Positions 45,974 through 56,856 of a stretch of 64,000 bases of DNA are shown piece after piece. The number at the start of each line of letters is the position of its first letter. The first letter of the stretch is position 1. Below the pieces are notes generated by a model. The model was not told the DNA's origin and made no database searches. It was given only the letters and a program-made list of their open reading frames with translations. A program made the position numbers and the translations under genes. The DNA comes from Podospora pseudoanserina (lineage: Eukaryota > Ascomycota > Sordariomycetes > Sordariales > Podosporaceae): contig NC_085923.1 in NCBI RefSeq assembly GCF_035222485.1, positions 2,728,001-2,792,000 on the forward strand, in the 5' to 3' direction.

Positions 45974-48744
45974 GGTGCGCGGACAGGTTGGGCGAGTTGG
46001 AGCAAGGGATGTCAGACAGGGTGCGTCGAGGGTTTGCTGAGAGGACCATTAGAAAGGGTAAATGCTGTTGGTTTGGGCTTGACGGGTTGGATTGCCACAC
46101 GCCCTCGGTGGTTGAGTGAAAAGAATGGCAAAAAGAGTTGCGATACAGATCAGTTGAACGGAAAGAGTATGAATAAGATCTTGCACATCCACGGGGACGG
46201 GCTACTAATTAGGGCCCTACCCGTTGAGAAGCTGTTTGACGCATACGGCCCAGATCCGAGTTCAGCGAGCCTGATTTGCAGCTCAGCCTGATTTGGAGAC
46301 CTGCCTCGAAAGCATCAAGCGCTATTGGCGACAGAAATATGTCGAGTTTTGTAGATGATAGTAAAGCATCTCTTTGCCGACAATTGCCTCTTTGAAGCGA
46401 GAGTCATAACGATATATGGACCAGAAGTAAACTGGGCAAAGAGCAATACGAAGGCATGTTACAGGGAATATCACCTGCCGGTTTTTGTTCACGATGCCAT
46501 GGTGTTTCTCTTGAGAATCCTTTCCAGTCTGGTTCTGTCACTTGATGACATCTGTGTGGTGGGTGTTAACTTGTTCGAAAGAGAGACCGCTAAAGCGGCC
46601 TGGAACCTTGGCGGCTATCCATTGGTGGGCTAAAGAAGGCTGCCACACAGCTGAAGCGAGAGTGTGCCAATATTCCCTCCGCAGAAGCTGGATTCGGCCT
46701 ACAAATTGGGAAAGGTGCTAAAAAGAGGTGTGGGTGGATGTGATCTGGTGAGGTAAGGTGAAGTACCTAGGTACTCGTTGCCTGTGACGTTGGGCGTCGA
46801 GGAAGGCGAAGCGAACGGAGGGGCAAAAACATCCAGCAAGCCTCGTTTATAAGTAAGGTAGGCACGTTTCGTATGTGGCGGATCATGACAATTGACAATC
46901 GAGCAGTCCAAGAGATAATATGTTGTGTGCTAAATTTACTAGCCTGGAAGTCCCTAGATAGGCGGTGTCGGTAGGCAGTGTTGTATCCCTCAGACTCAAC
47001 ATAGAGGTTCAGGATCCTCTAGTGCAATGCCTCGATCTTTTATTTCTTTTATCTCAGGTACCCACCTACCTAAGGCCAGTAATTTCGACCACACTTTTCT
47101 GGATTACATGTACCTCGCCAGTGTTAGCTTCACTCCTTCCGAAGGGCCGCTTGAATGGGCATCTCGACACCACATTTGACCAGCCACACTGACATGGTCA
47201 TGAAGAGCGGCAGCTGTCCGGTCCATTACGGAGCTTGAGCCGTCGCCATCACTTAGATTAAACCGGTTTTCATACTCGTGTTCACGATCTGGGCTGAGTT
47301 GTATCCAGCACTCAGAATGTCATTTTCTTGAATAGGCTAAGCACTCCCTCGGAGTGAAGCAGAAACGCGGCGCGTACTGTCCCAAAGTCCCACCAAAACA
47401 AAATGTATACCGAGCTCCACCCGCTTCTAACCTTTCAATCTCTTACTGGCTCAAGATTTCCATTCTGTGTCGTCATTTGTCAGTTTGTCAACATACACAC
47501 ACACACTCTCTCTCGCAGTGGAACTAAATTCCACTTCTTATGGCTAAATCTGCTTCGCGTTACTTTTGTTCAACACTTGAGCATGACGCGAACTTCGACC
47601 CACCCAGTTCACCTTTCATGGTTGGAAAGCTCGGTGAGTTGGGTAGTGCCGGTCGAGCCGCTGGTGGCCGAGCAGTTCTTTACCACTGAAGCCACTCGAA
47701 CAGGAAGCCCAGCCGTCCGCAGCAGCATGTCATTCAGCAGCGGGTCCTCCCCGAATCCCCCATCTGTCTGAATATGCCTTGCTCACCCTGCCCGTGGAGT
47801 GTACTTCTTGAGTGGCACCACAACTCCCTGAGAGCCATGGCTCGCGCACCACTCACCACTGAGATCTCGACGATTGACTGGTATTTGGTGTTGCCCTCTC
47901 ACTGAGCCGTTTTGAACCCTGGCTCTTGTCCTTTTGCTGGGTGACCCCATCAAACTCGCTCGGACATTCTTCTCGTGTTTTTGCCGATGGCATTTCCATC
48001 ATTGTGGAAAAGCGACTGACTGGAAATTCACAGCCACTGGACGGTCCACTTGCTTTACTTTACCATTCTTTCTACGTTATCTACCACCCACCTCCACATT
48101 CTTTCGTTGTCGGCCTACTCAAGTACGAAGCCTCTTTCTTTCCAACACAAATAAGAGGCTGCTCATCGTCAAGAAATGTAGGTTGCCTTGTTCCCACTCT
48201 AGGACATCAAGAAAATGCTTTTTGCTGACCTGTAACAGTCATTTGTTGGTTTGAACAGGCCCCAGCAATTCAAGCAGATTTGTTTGATTAGCCGAGCGGG
48301 AAACGGACGGCCAAGCAGGCCACGGTACGGTGTGAGCCGGGTTTCCAGCCTCATCGGTGTCGTCCTCGGCCATCAGGTGTAAACAACCTCATCGTCGAGG
48401 GACTTCATGGCTTCAAGTTATCACCAACTATACCAAATCATCTTGCCAATCTCGCCGCCAACTCGAACCGCAGGTCAAAGGGATCCTTCAGTGTTTCGTC
48501 CTCCCTCCATACAACTCCATCGCACCTCGGCAACTTGGACAGCCGAGCATCATCAAGAAACCTGTACGACAATATATCTCAAGTTTACGACATAACACGT
48601 CTATATTGGAGTTGGAGTCTCCTGAAGGGCTTCTTCTGCACGAAATACACCACAACAGGCCTCCTTAAGCAGGCACCCTACCTTGGGTAGTCCCCCCTCC
48701 ACTCAGCTTTCGCCCACGTTCCATCTATATAGACAGACTCAACG
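45974..48744. promoter_or_regulatory. Divergent spacer of cassette M5/R5
   Basis: 2.8 kb with no supportable gene. GTACCTAGGTAC, a perfect palindrome of the recurrent motif, lies at about 46765, and CCCACCTACCTAAGG at about 47060. Plus ORFs at 47403-47771 and 48357-48668 are unrelated to known families. Confidence 0.4.
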
Positions 48745-50265
48745 ATGTCTACCCAGCAGTCAAGAGAAGAGCAGATTACGGATCACGGAAACCTGGACGG
48801 CACCCTTTACCCCTCTCTGACAAAACCGCCGAGGTGGAAAACTCGGATCCTAGTTGAGCAATTGCTGAGGAAGGGTGAAGATGCATTGATCGGTGTGAAT
48901 ATATCTGCGAGAACAAGCCTGGATGATCTCTTGTGCTTCCAGCCCTGCGTAGCCGTCTTCACTCGAAGGCTTCCGGTGCTAGGACTTATAAGAGCATCTG
49001 CCGTCAAAGATCTATGCTTGACGCCTCTCAAGTTCAAATCTCTCAACCCGGTCGTGGAGACAATCTGGGGAGAGTTGACGGCGACACATTATGTGGAAGT
49101 TGCGCTGAAGCAGGAGCTGTATGGGATCAAGGGCACCAGCTGGGAGAACCTTCTTGTCGTGGCTGACGACTTCCCTCGCCTTCCGGGAGACGTCTTCCTA
49201 GGTCAACCTTTCCTGCGGAAGCATTGCTGTAACGCGCTCCCGGCAAAGGTTCCTCGGCATGCTGAACCGCAGGCCTCTTCTCGACACGTCACTCAAGACA
49301 ACTCTGGTGGTTCCGGGCGTAAGGGCACAGCTAAGAAGCCAAGGCAGCCAAAAAAGAGGGAAAGAAGCCCGCAGCAAGCCATCCCAGGGGGTCAACAACA
49401 TGTCGAGGATGGCCAATCTTCCAAAAAGAGATCGAGAACTACAAATGCAGCAGCTTTCCAACAGCCAGCTCAGATGCCCAACACTGATTGGGTCAATCAG
49501 AACCAACGCATCATCGGCCTGCCCCCCCAATCTCCTTACGGCAACCGCACGCGCATGCCAGCAGCACCAACAGGTCCAGCTGTTCCCTGGAGAAATGAAA
49601 GTATGTATCCCCTTCTTCATCTAACTCTTGCATATCATCGCGGGGAGAAGTTGTGGCTGCGCCAGCTTTATTCTTGGGTCGTTGAGATGTCGTCAAAAGC
49701 GGAGCCTCACGTTCCGCTTTGCGGCTCTGGCAGGTTAAGCATTGACGGGAAGGCACGGCCCGCTGTTTTGGATCAAAACTCCCTTGCTGACCAGCCTGTC
49801 GGTACTCCAGATCATCATCCCTTGGTGGCAGCACAGTATGCACGGAATACGCCCCTCCCCACCGTTCACGGCGACGGCTCGTTCACCATCCCCACGCCAG
49901 CTCCTCCAATGCCACCTGCAGCTCCGTATTATTATCCCCCACAACAAGCCCCGGGGCGTCCAGAACCCACCTACACACCGCCTCAGCCCCAGTCAGCCCA
50001 TCGGGGAACGTACATCCCCCACACTGGCGACGACGGCGACCTTCAGGCCAACGACCCAGGCCATTTTAGGGATCAATACGTTCAACAGGTGAACCCCCAG
50101 GAGGGGTTTCCTGACGCTGTTCCGCAATTTGGAACTCCAGAGGAGCCGGCTGTTCCAGCACTCGAAGGCACCCTCGAAGAGTACGAAATCAACAGCAATT
50201 TGGGCTACTTCTTCAACGGCTGGGACTCGTCAGGATTTGACCCAACCGGCGGCAGTCAGGCTTAG
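48745..50265 (+). CDS. R5: retropepsin-like-fold protein with basic linker and Pro/Tyr-rich tail
   Basis: 506 residues as one open frame. The shared domain lies at 67-161: CVAVFTRRLPVLGLIRASAV, KDLCLTPL, GELTATHYVEVALKQEL, LLVVADDFPRLPGD and VFLGQPFLRKH. This is the clearest copy of the fold's final I/F-L-G-x-x-x-L element, yet nothing occupies the catalytic Asp position. Residues about 190-240 are Lys/Arg-rich (KKPRQPKKRERSP, SSKKRSR), a likely nuclear signal. The last 130 residues are Pro/Gln/Tyr-rich (PAAPYYYPPQQAPGRP). A GTATGT at 49601 could start an intron in the variable middle; the frame is open without it. The partner M5 has a WW-like module, which is suggestive given the proline-rich tail. 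Confidence 0.75.
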   Translation: MSTQQSREEQITDHGNLDGTLYPSLTKPPRWKTRILVEQLLRKGEDALIGVNISARTSLDDLLCFQPCVAVFTRRLPVLGLIRASAVKDLCLTPLKFKSLNPVVETIWGELTATHYVEVALKQELYGIKGTSWENLLVVADDFPRLPGDVFLGQPFLRKHCCNALPAKVPRHAEPQASSRHVTQDNSGGSGRKGTAKKPRQPKKRERSPQQAIPGGQQHVEDGQSSKKRSRTTNAAAFQQPAQMPNTDWVNQNQRIIGLPPQSPYGNRTRMPAAPTGPAVPWRNESMYPLLHLTLAYHRGEKLWLRQLYSWVVEMSSKAEPHVPLCGSGRLSIDGKARPAVLDQNSLADQPVGTPDHHPLVAAQYARNTPLPTVHGDGSFTIPTPAPPMPPAAPYYYPPQQAPGRPEPTYTPPQPQSAHRGTYIPHTGDDGDLQANDPGHFRDQYVQQVNPQEGFPDAVPQFGTPEEPAVPALEGTLEEYEINSNLGYFFNGWDSSGFDPTGGSQA

Positions 50266-52508
50266 TTTTAGCTTGACTGAATCCCAGCACCTATTGGCAG
50301 CTATCCATCTTGGCAGCTCGTTATTGGTCACTCATCGCCAGAGGAACCAACTCACTGCCTACGGTGTTACCTACTTGCGCATATGGTTTGGGCAGAAATT
50401 CACTTTCCGGAAGCATCCATGAGACACTTTTTCCGCTGACATATGTCATTTGCGCTGCCAGAGAAAGGGAAACCGGATATTGGGGATAAACAAAACAATA
50501 ACCAGAAGAAACTTACCCTCCACGGTGCTTGTTTCTTTTGCTCAAAACAGAATGTGACAGATCGCACCGAGCAAAAGAAACACTTACAAACACCACAAAC
50601 TCTTCTTTTCTTTTGCTTCTTTTTTTTTCTTTTTTTTTTTTGGGATCTGCCACCGCTTTCGGACCGGAACCTCCCTCACATCAGCTTGAAAGACAGAAAG
50701 GTGGAAAAGGCTAGTTTCAATGCCAAAACGGTGGGTGCTTGGTCTTTGTGTTGTTCTTCAGGCCTGGAAAGGGCGGTTCTGTTCTGGGAGTGAGGATAGG
50801 TCACAGGGTTTTCTGTTCTGCTTCTTCGAATGTCGGTGCGGGATTGGCGGTGTGGAATTGAGCTCTGAGGGAGACCAAGGGTACCAGAGCCAACACATCT
50901 TTGGTCCCCCGCCAGATGGTTTTTCCTGTGTTGAATGGACTGGTTGAGGTTGCTGTTTTTTGCATTTGGTGGCTTTGTGCAGCGGGTACACACAGCTTTT
51001 GGTGGCCGTCAGGAGGATTGGTGTTCGACTTTGGTGGGAGTACTTGAGATGCCAACCGCAATTACTGCGGGAGTAGGAACTCCTTCCATCAAAGAATCCT
51101 TTGGATGTTGCTGGGATGTGTGTGGACTGGTTGTTGTTCGATGTTGGATATTTGCTATGTTAGATAGAGTCGGGTTCAGTAAGACAAAATTGATTGGGCT
51201 TTGCTCTTTGCTGTCCAGTGCTGTAGGTGGAGGAGAGAGTGAACCAAAGAAAGAGTAAATGGAAACGAGGGATATAAGATGCAAGTGTACTAGTTATAGA
51301 CCTGATAGGTGGCAAGGTGCTCAGGGGCATTGCGAAAATTCTGCACCTGGTGCCCATTGATTTGGAGAAATCGCCTCTTCGCGGCTGCATCGGCTTCTGT
51401 ATCCTAAATAGTCAGTTAAAGCACCGATACCACCCACACCGGGATCTAAAACAATGGATATGTTCTTGAAAGAGTCTTCCAATTGTACCGAGCTGTCGTA
51501 AGGTAGGTAGGCTGATCAAGTGTTGGGCACGCGTATTGGACTTGCCGAAGACATGTGCTTATGAGGCCACTTCGGTCGAACGGGGCCTTAAATCTCGCCG
51601 CTTTCCGTGTATCTGTCAGACCGTATCAGATGGGGCTCGTTTGTCTTAACAATATCGGAGGAAGGCATCCCAATTATAGTTCAACAGAAGCCTTGCAAGC
51701 ACCCAGGTCAAGGCCTGGCATTGAGGCCCAACACCCCGGCTTAACCCTAACCCGAGCCGTGCCCCCTTATTCCATCCTTAGCTGGAGCCCAAGCCGCCAC
51801 CATGCGGCTGGACGAAACTGAGGAATTGGTTGACAACTTGTGTCAGTGCCAGTCGTGCCTCTTTAATCTACCAAAATCAAGTTCAACGCCACAAACACGT
51901 CCAATCTCTGCAAACCCCTTCCTACGAGCTGAATCTCATCAACGCAGTTGGAAATATCCGCCGAGAATGGATATTTATCCAGAAGCTGAGTTCGGTGTGC
52001 AGAGCCGCGTCAAAACAGCCGGTCTTAATCGCAGAAGCGGGCCGAGCTACATCGCTGCCCTCTCCGTCCCTGCATCCAAACCACCCCACGACTGGCGGGC
52101 AACAGTTGCCCGGCGCATCATGAGTCCACCCCAAGAGAAGCGCGGCTTGGTAAAAGGTCCAACTACATTTGACAATTTCTTTCTTGGAAAAGATCTTCTG
52201 ACCTTTGCCTGAAGGCTGCATCGCTTTGCCTCGGCCCTACATGCTCCAGAGCACACGGCAACCCCGACCCCGGTGACGATTCAGGCCTATACTCCGGGAG
52301 ATCTTCCTTCAAGCCTTGGTTTCAATTGTAATGCAGAAGCAGCTTGAAGAAGCAGTGCGAAGAAGTAGAACAGCTTTGCACAATGTGGAGAGCATAACGA
52401 GACTTCTAATCCTAACAGCATAGTGTAAAAAAGATCCAACGGTTAGACTAGCTACCTGCAAGAACTCGAGCTCCTCCTATCGCAAAGCTAGGCCGTTCGT
52501 AAATACTA
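50266..52508. other. Intergenic spacer between cassettes 5 and 6
   Basis: R5 and M6 converge. A poly-T tract lies at about 50610-50640. One plus ORF at 51802-52212 is listed separately as doubtful. Otherwise overlapping short ORFs only. Confidence 0.4.
51802..52212 (+). CDS. Doubtful ORF, possible divergent R-type remnant
   Basis: 136 codons from an ATG in the context CCACCATGCGG. The C-terminus reads TTFDNFFLGKDLLTFA, like the final F-L-G-x-x-L element of the R domain (R5 VFLGQPFL). The first half of the domain cannot be seen and the rest matches nothing I know. It breaks the M/R alternation, so it is either a remnant or chance. Confidence 0.25.
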   Translation: MRLDETEELVDNLCQCQSCLFNLPKSSSTPQTRPISANPFLRAESHQRSWKYPPRMDIYPEAEFGVQSRVKTAGLNRRSGPSYIAALSVPASKPPHDWRATVARRIMSPPQEKRGLVKGPTTFDNFFLGKDLLTFA

Positions 52509-53408
52509 TCAAGACACCGAGAAACTATTTGCTGCTTCCATCACAGCAATCAAACCACTCACATCCCCTGTCCTAGCAAAGAGATCCTCAGCATCCTGCT
52601 TCTGCCTCAGAAATGCCTCGTCCCGAAACTGCGGCTGAATCTGCTGATCGATCCAGTAATTGTTGATACTGTGCACAATCGACGAGTTTTGCCTCGAGGG
52701 AGGGGGAGTGAAGAATCTTGGTGTGGTATGTTCCCAGATAGTGCTCCCAACCGTTGTAGGGTCTGAACAGACGGAGAACTCGTCGTCTCCAGAGCTCGGT
52801 GATATTGAACGCGGGGTTTCTGGAAACCCCAGCAAAGGCCTCCAAGATGGTAGTTCTGGTGACATGCCCGAATCAGTACTTCCGGCGTCAAAGTATGGCT
52901 CTCGAGACTCCGGGCCCACATCCCACGTTGGACACCGCAGATAATCCGGTACTGGCATATATTGATGAGATGTCTGAAAGGCCGGATTGCTCGCAATATT
53001 CTCTGCCCATGCAGTTCCACCTGCAAAATGGATTGACAGAGACGATCCAGAGATAACACGATGTCTTGTGGTGAATTTTGGGTAGACAGTCTTGTACTTC
53101 CAATCCATGTGTATAAACCACTCATCGTTGTTTGCCTTGTCGTCCAAAATCTTCATATCGACGCCGAGTGTCCTTGAAAGCACGTATGTGCTGATAGTAT
53201 GAAGTCCTCCGGGGTTGCTAGCCAAAGGGTTAATGGAGAGCTCCAACTGCCCTGTCGACAGGCCATTCGGGTCATGCTCGTAGATTCTAGTGATGAAGAT
53301 GATATCCTGCCGAGTGGTTAGAACAAGACTGAGAGAAATCTTCTTAGCAACAATCAGGCATACCGCATTTTTCACAGTCTCAACTTCAGCGGAAGGTAGG
53401 TACGCCAT
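52509..53408 (-). CDS. M6: lineage-specific protein of the GDVSGL subfamily
   Basis: Two exons, 53408-53364 and 53306-52509, 280 residues. The 57-nt intron (GCG|GTATGC, internal CTAAC, acceptor CGGCAG) is a multiple of three with no stop, so unspliced RNA would also be open; the phase-0 position after residue 15 matches M4 and M7. The central segment HMDWKYKTVYPKFTTRHRV (W at 84) and GGTAWAENIASN align with M7 and M4. LRCPTW corresponds to M4 LSCPQW. After a Pro/Ser-rich linker, residues about 218-275 (INNYWIDQQIQPQFRDEAF, KQDAEDLFARTGDVSGLIAV, MEAAN) are about half identical to M4, the closest pair among M proteins. Ends five residues after this motif. Partner R6. Function unknown. Confidence 0.8.
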   Translation of the reverse strand: MAYLPSAEVETVKNAVCLIVAKKISLSLVLTTRQDIIFITRIYEHDPNGLSTGQLELSINPLASNPGGLHTISTYVLSRTLGVDMKILDDKANNDEWFIHMDWKYKTVYPKFTTRHRVISGSSLSIHFAGGTAWAENIASNPAFQTSHQYMPVPDYLRCPTWDVGPESREPYFDAGSTDSGMSPELPSWRPLLGFPETPRSISPSSGDDEFSVCSDPTTVGSTIWEHTTPRFFTPPPSRQNSSIVHSINNYWIDQQIQPQFRDEAFLRQKQDAEDLFARTGDVSGLIAVMEAANSFSVS

Positions 53409-54697
53409 TTTGACAGTATCAAAATCGAACAGAAGTTATTGAAGGATATGAGAACGGGGAAAAGGGCCAGAAGATAGTTAAGAAGGAATTGGAGCTGAAA
53501 GATTAATTCCAATTACTCGCCAGACGTGCCGCAAAACAATAGAAGGTGCGGCCACTGTGTGATCCGCTGGGCAACATGCCTTCCCTACAGGCTCACCAGG
53601 CTCTGGCATCTAACCGTTACATAAATCTATACACATTGCGCATTAAACAGGTAGGTAGCTATCATATACCGAGGCTGCCATGCCCGACTAAGCTGTCAGG
53701 AGAAACATCACTGACGCAAGACATAAAAGAAGAGCTGAAAGCCGCTTTTCTTGAAAAGGCACTTGGAATTTTGGGAGTCTGCAACTGCAAGGCCCAAAGG
53801 GGGCCACATGAGGGGTAACCTTGAAGTGAGTAAGGCACACCCAGCGCATGCGGCCAGTGAGAGATCGGCAAGGCACAGTGTGCGGTGCATCATGACAGGG
53901 GGGTGTGCAGCCGCTTATGCACAAACTCACCAACCCCCGCCGCTTGAGCTTCCATGAAGACCGCAAAGCATTGGATGGCGGTAAATGGCGGTCCAGTAAA
54001 TAAAGGGCAACGCTCGAGAGACCTAACAGTTCAGGGCGTGATCGCGTCCCTGTCCTTGGCGGATTCTGTCGGGAAGCTGAACATCGGCTTGACTTCAATC
54101 TGATCACTTTTCCAAACGGCACCAGAACCCGCCCGCCAACACAGCTGTGGCAGCTGAAGGCCATTGTTAACCACCGCAGGCCACTTCCTTCCGGCAACAG
54201 CATCGAGCACTGATGTAGCGCGACACCATACCTGGATCTTAGATCTGGCTGCTAGCTTGACATTTTCCATTTTTACCATGCCTGAAACCTTGATCGAGGC
54301 AATACATACTCGACTTTGCTAGCCAAGCTCCACCACCATCCAAGGTTGAGTGAGAGTTTGAGGAGGGAGGCGGTGGAAGGTGGCAGGTGGCAGCATCTCG
54401 ACGTTCTTGGTGGACGTCTTGATCTGCGCAGGCCGAAGCGCAAAGGTCCGTACAGATTTATTTCTTCAAATCGCTCTTGGCAGGTTGGGGCCGACGCAAA
54501 GCCATTTCTGACAAGCCATCAGATTGACTTTTTCGCCCCTGGGTCTTATTCGTGACCAAGGTCCAGGGAAAAATAAGCCGCAAACCCAACTCTCCAGCCA
54601 ACTGCGGCATCCACCACTGACAACCGCGCCACTCGAGCAGCCACCCAGCGCATAACATCAATAATCGAGAGTGATGGACTGACAACAATCAAGAAGG
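53409..54697. promoter_or_regulatory. Divergent spacer of cassette M6/R6
   Basis: 1.3 kb. A 171-codon minus ORF at 53688-54203 is Cys/Leu/Arg-rich without recognisable motifs and overlaps plus ORFs, so I do not call it. AGGTAGGTA motifs at about 53395 and 53650. Confidence 0.4.
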
Positions 54698-55396
54698 ATG
54701 AGTCATCAGAGGCCGCGAGCGAATCGGGCCCGCCGGCAACACCAGAATTTCATCACCAGACACGATCTCCTTCCTGGCGAGTTCCTCACCGAGGTTGCCC
54801 TGCTGACAAGGAATGGACACGTAGTGATGCTACCAAGAGCACTCATCAGTCCTTGCTACCAACAATCATACATACCTGCGGCAACTGAAGAGATATGGGA
54901 CGGTGCAACCCAGCAACTGACTGCTGAAGAAGCCTCCTTTTCGACAGTGCGCTACTCTCCCATGGGGCTGCTTTCCAGCAATCGCTCACCGCGTACGTGG
55001 TACAAAATTCCGCAAATGTCGCCACAATGGACTATAATGCGGTTTCCCATTCTAGACAGTGAATTGTGTCGCCAGAAGGGGGTGAGCACCATCCCGGGGC
55101 GTCCGTTTATCATTTGGCGCAGACAGTTCCTTTCCAGGCTCCTAACACCACGAACACCATACGTTTTTGACGGGAGTAATACGGCGGCAATGGGTGATCA
55201 GGGACAGAATGCCGATATCCAGAGTGGCATGGGGCGCATGCCTTCGGTTTTCACCCATGGAGGGGTGGATTCGGACAACCAAGTTCGGATGGAACGCACG
55301 CCTTCAGTTGTCGAACAGGGAGGGTTTGATCTGAATGGTCAGACTGAGATAAGGAGCGTGTACTTTCGGTTGTCAACCCCGAGGGAATTGCTCTAG
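54698..55396 (+). CDS. R6: divergent retropepsin-like-fold protein with imperfect 20-residue repeats
   Basis: 232 residues, the most diverged R member. After a basic start (MSHQRPRANRARRQHQ) the domain reads FLTEVALLTRNGHVVMLPRA, then WTIMRFPILDSE, then IPGRPFIIWRRQFLSRL (about 28-150). Strand order and the I-x-G-x-x-[FI] element fit the other R proteins, but support is weaker. Near the C-terminus two 20-residue repeats stand in tandem (MGRMPSVFTHGGVDSDNQVR and MERTPSVVEQGGFDLNGQTE). A third copy (ERVLSVVNPEGIALDGG) begins in another frame where the annotated ORF runs to its stop, so a small frameshift seems to have replaced the original end. Partner M6. Confidence 0.6.
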   Translation: MSHQRPRANRARRQHQNFITRHDLLPGEFLTEVALLTRNGHVVMLPRALISPCYQQSYIPAATEEIWDGATQQLTAEEASFSTVRYSPMGLLSSNRSPRTWYKIPQMSPQWTIMRFPILDSELCRQKGVSTIPGRPFIIWRRQFLSRLLTPRTPYVFDGSNTAAMGDQGQNADIQSGMGRMPSVFTHGGVDSDNQVRMERTPSVVEQGGFDLNGQTEIRSVYFRLSTPRELL

Positions 55397-56856
55397 ATGG
55401 TGGTGTTAACGTTGGCTTTAATGCTGGACAGCATCACGTACCATCTGGCCGCGAGGCTGGACCATGAGGTATGTCGTTGAAATAAGCAATGAGGCTTAAG
55501 CAAGAGCTAACTCTTGTGGTAGGGATCACCTTGTCTGTTTGGCTCTGCCAGGATCACTACCCACCATGCTACTGTCGCGGCGTTGTGCTACTGCTGCTGT
55601 GCTGGGGCCGGGGGTGATTGGATGCTACAGAACCTTCTCACATTGGATGACACTGTGACGTTACCTGATACTGTCGCGCATTTTCACTTGTGGTTGGCTG
55701 GCTACTCCGCTTGTGTCCGCGTGGCAATTGGTTAGCCGGAGTTGACTCAGTTCACGTCTCAATTCGCGTCTGTTTTCTGGTTGAGCCCAGTCTCGACATG
55801 GATCAACCTCCAGGATTTGGCTCCTTGGGTCAACCGTTTCGGATTTCTGCGGGACACGGGCCGTTGGTCCATTATTCGATGATGAAGGGCCCGTTTTGGT
55901 AGAACCAAGGCCGCAAGATTCGTTCAAGCGAGGGAAATGTTTTGGTGAGAAGAAGAGTTTCGGAAATGGAGAATCTGCATCAGCTGAGGAACGCAAATCC
56001 ACATGGCTTTTCGTATCCCTTTGTCAAAACGACAGTTTTCTGCTTGCAGCAACAATTTCGTCTCCACACAGCGAAATGAGATATAGCGATAGTCTCTTAA
56101 ATACCTAACAATACAAGTGGCCAAACGGAGCTGTTTTACATGGGCCGGAGCGACATTTTCCACATTGAGATAAACGTTAGGGTTTCTTGCTTAGTCACTA
56201 TTAAAGCGCTACATGAAGTAGGATGAATAGAGGTTTTTGGCATTTTTAGGCAGTCCAATCCTTTGATTTTGGCCCCTATTGGGAAATTTTGGGGGAAAAG
56301 GGTGTAGTTTTGTTGACGATATTCGGCATAACGATCGGACCCCTATAAGCTTGACAAGACTTGCAGTGTGAAAGCGTTCGTAGTCGAAACCTTGGCGGGT
56401 TACGTCGCTGAATGGTTAGCGGGTTACGGTTATGTGTTTGTTTCTTGAACTAGAGGAGGAAAAGGTGTGTGTAGTTACCCAAGCCCAGCAAAGCCCACAA
56501 AATCCCATCCACAACCGTCTCCACTTCTCAGCCCCACAGACGCTTTGCCCATGATGAATCCACTTTCAACCTGAGTTGTTCATTTCTTTCTGGGTACACA
56601 TGGGCGCTTCAATAAGTACGATACAGAACAATTCGCTTTTGGTTCTCCGTATCCTATCTAACCCAGCTTTGAAGCCATTCTTTCTAACACTATTCTCAAT
56701 GCTGATCCACCAACAAGGAAACCACAGTACGGCGTATGAAGATTACACCACACAGCGCACAAATCTATCCCATTCGGTATGATAAACAAACCCACACGGA
56801 GGTAAACCGGCGTTTAATCGACAAAGGAGATGTAGGGGGTGTCTATTTCGAATTGC
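55397..56856. other. Intergenic spacer between cassettes 6 and 7
   Basis: R6 and M7 converge. 55397-55467 still contains the displaced third repeat of R6. The remainder has short unrelated ORFs only. Confidence 0.45.

Noticed and set aside
51738-51756. Telomere-like TAACCCTAACCC
   Set aside because: Only two units, with no array or degenerate extension; not evidence for an interstitial telomere.
53688-54203. 171-codon minus-strand ORF in the M6/R6 spacer
   Set aside because: Cys/Arg/Leu-rich without a recognisable domain; overlapped by plus-strand frames of similar quality.
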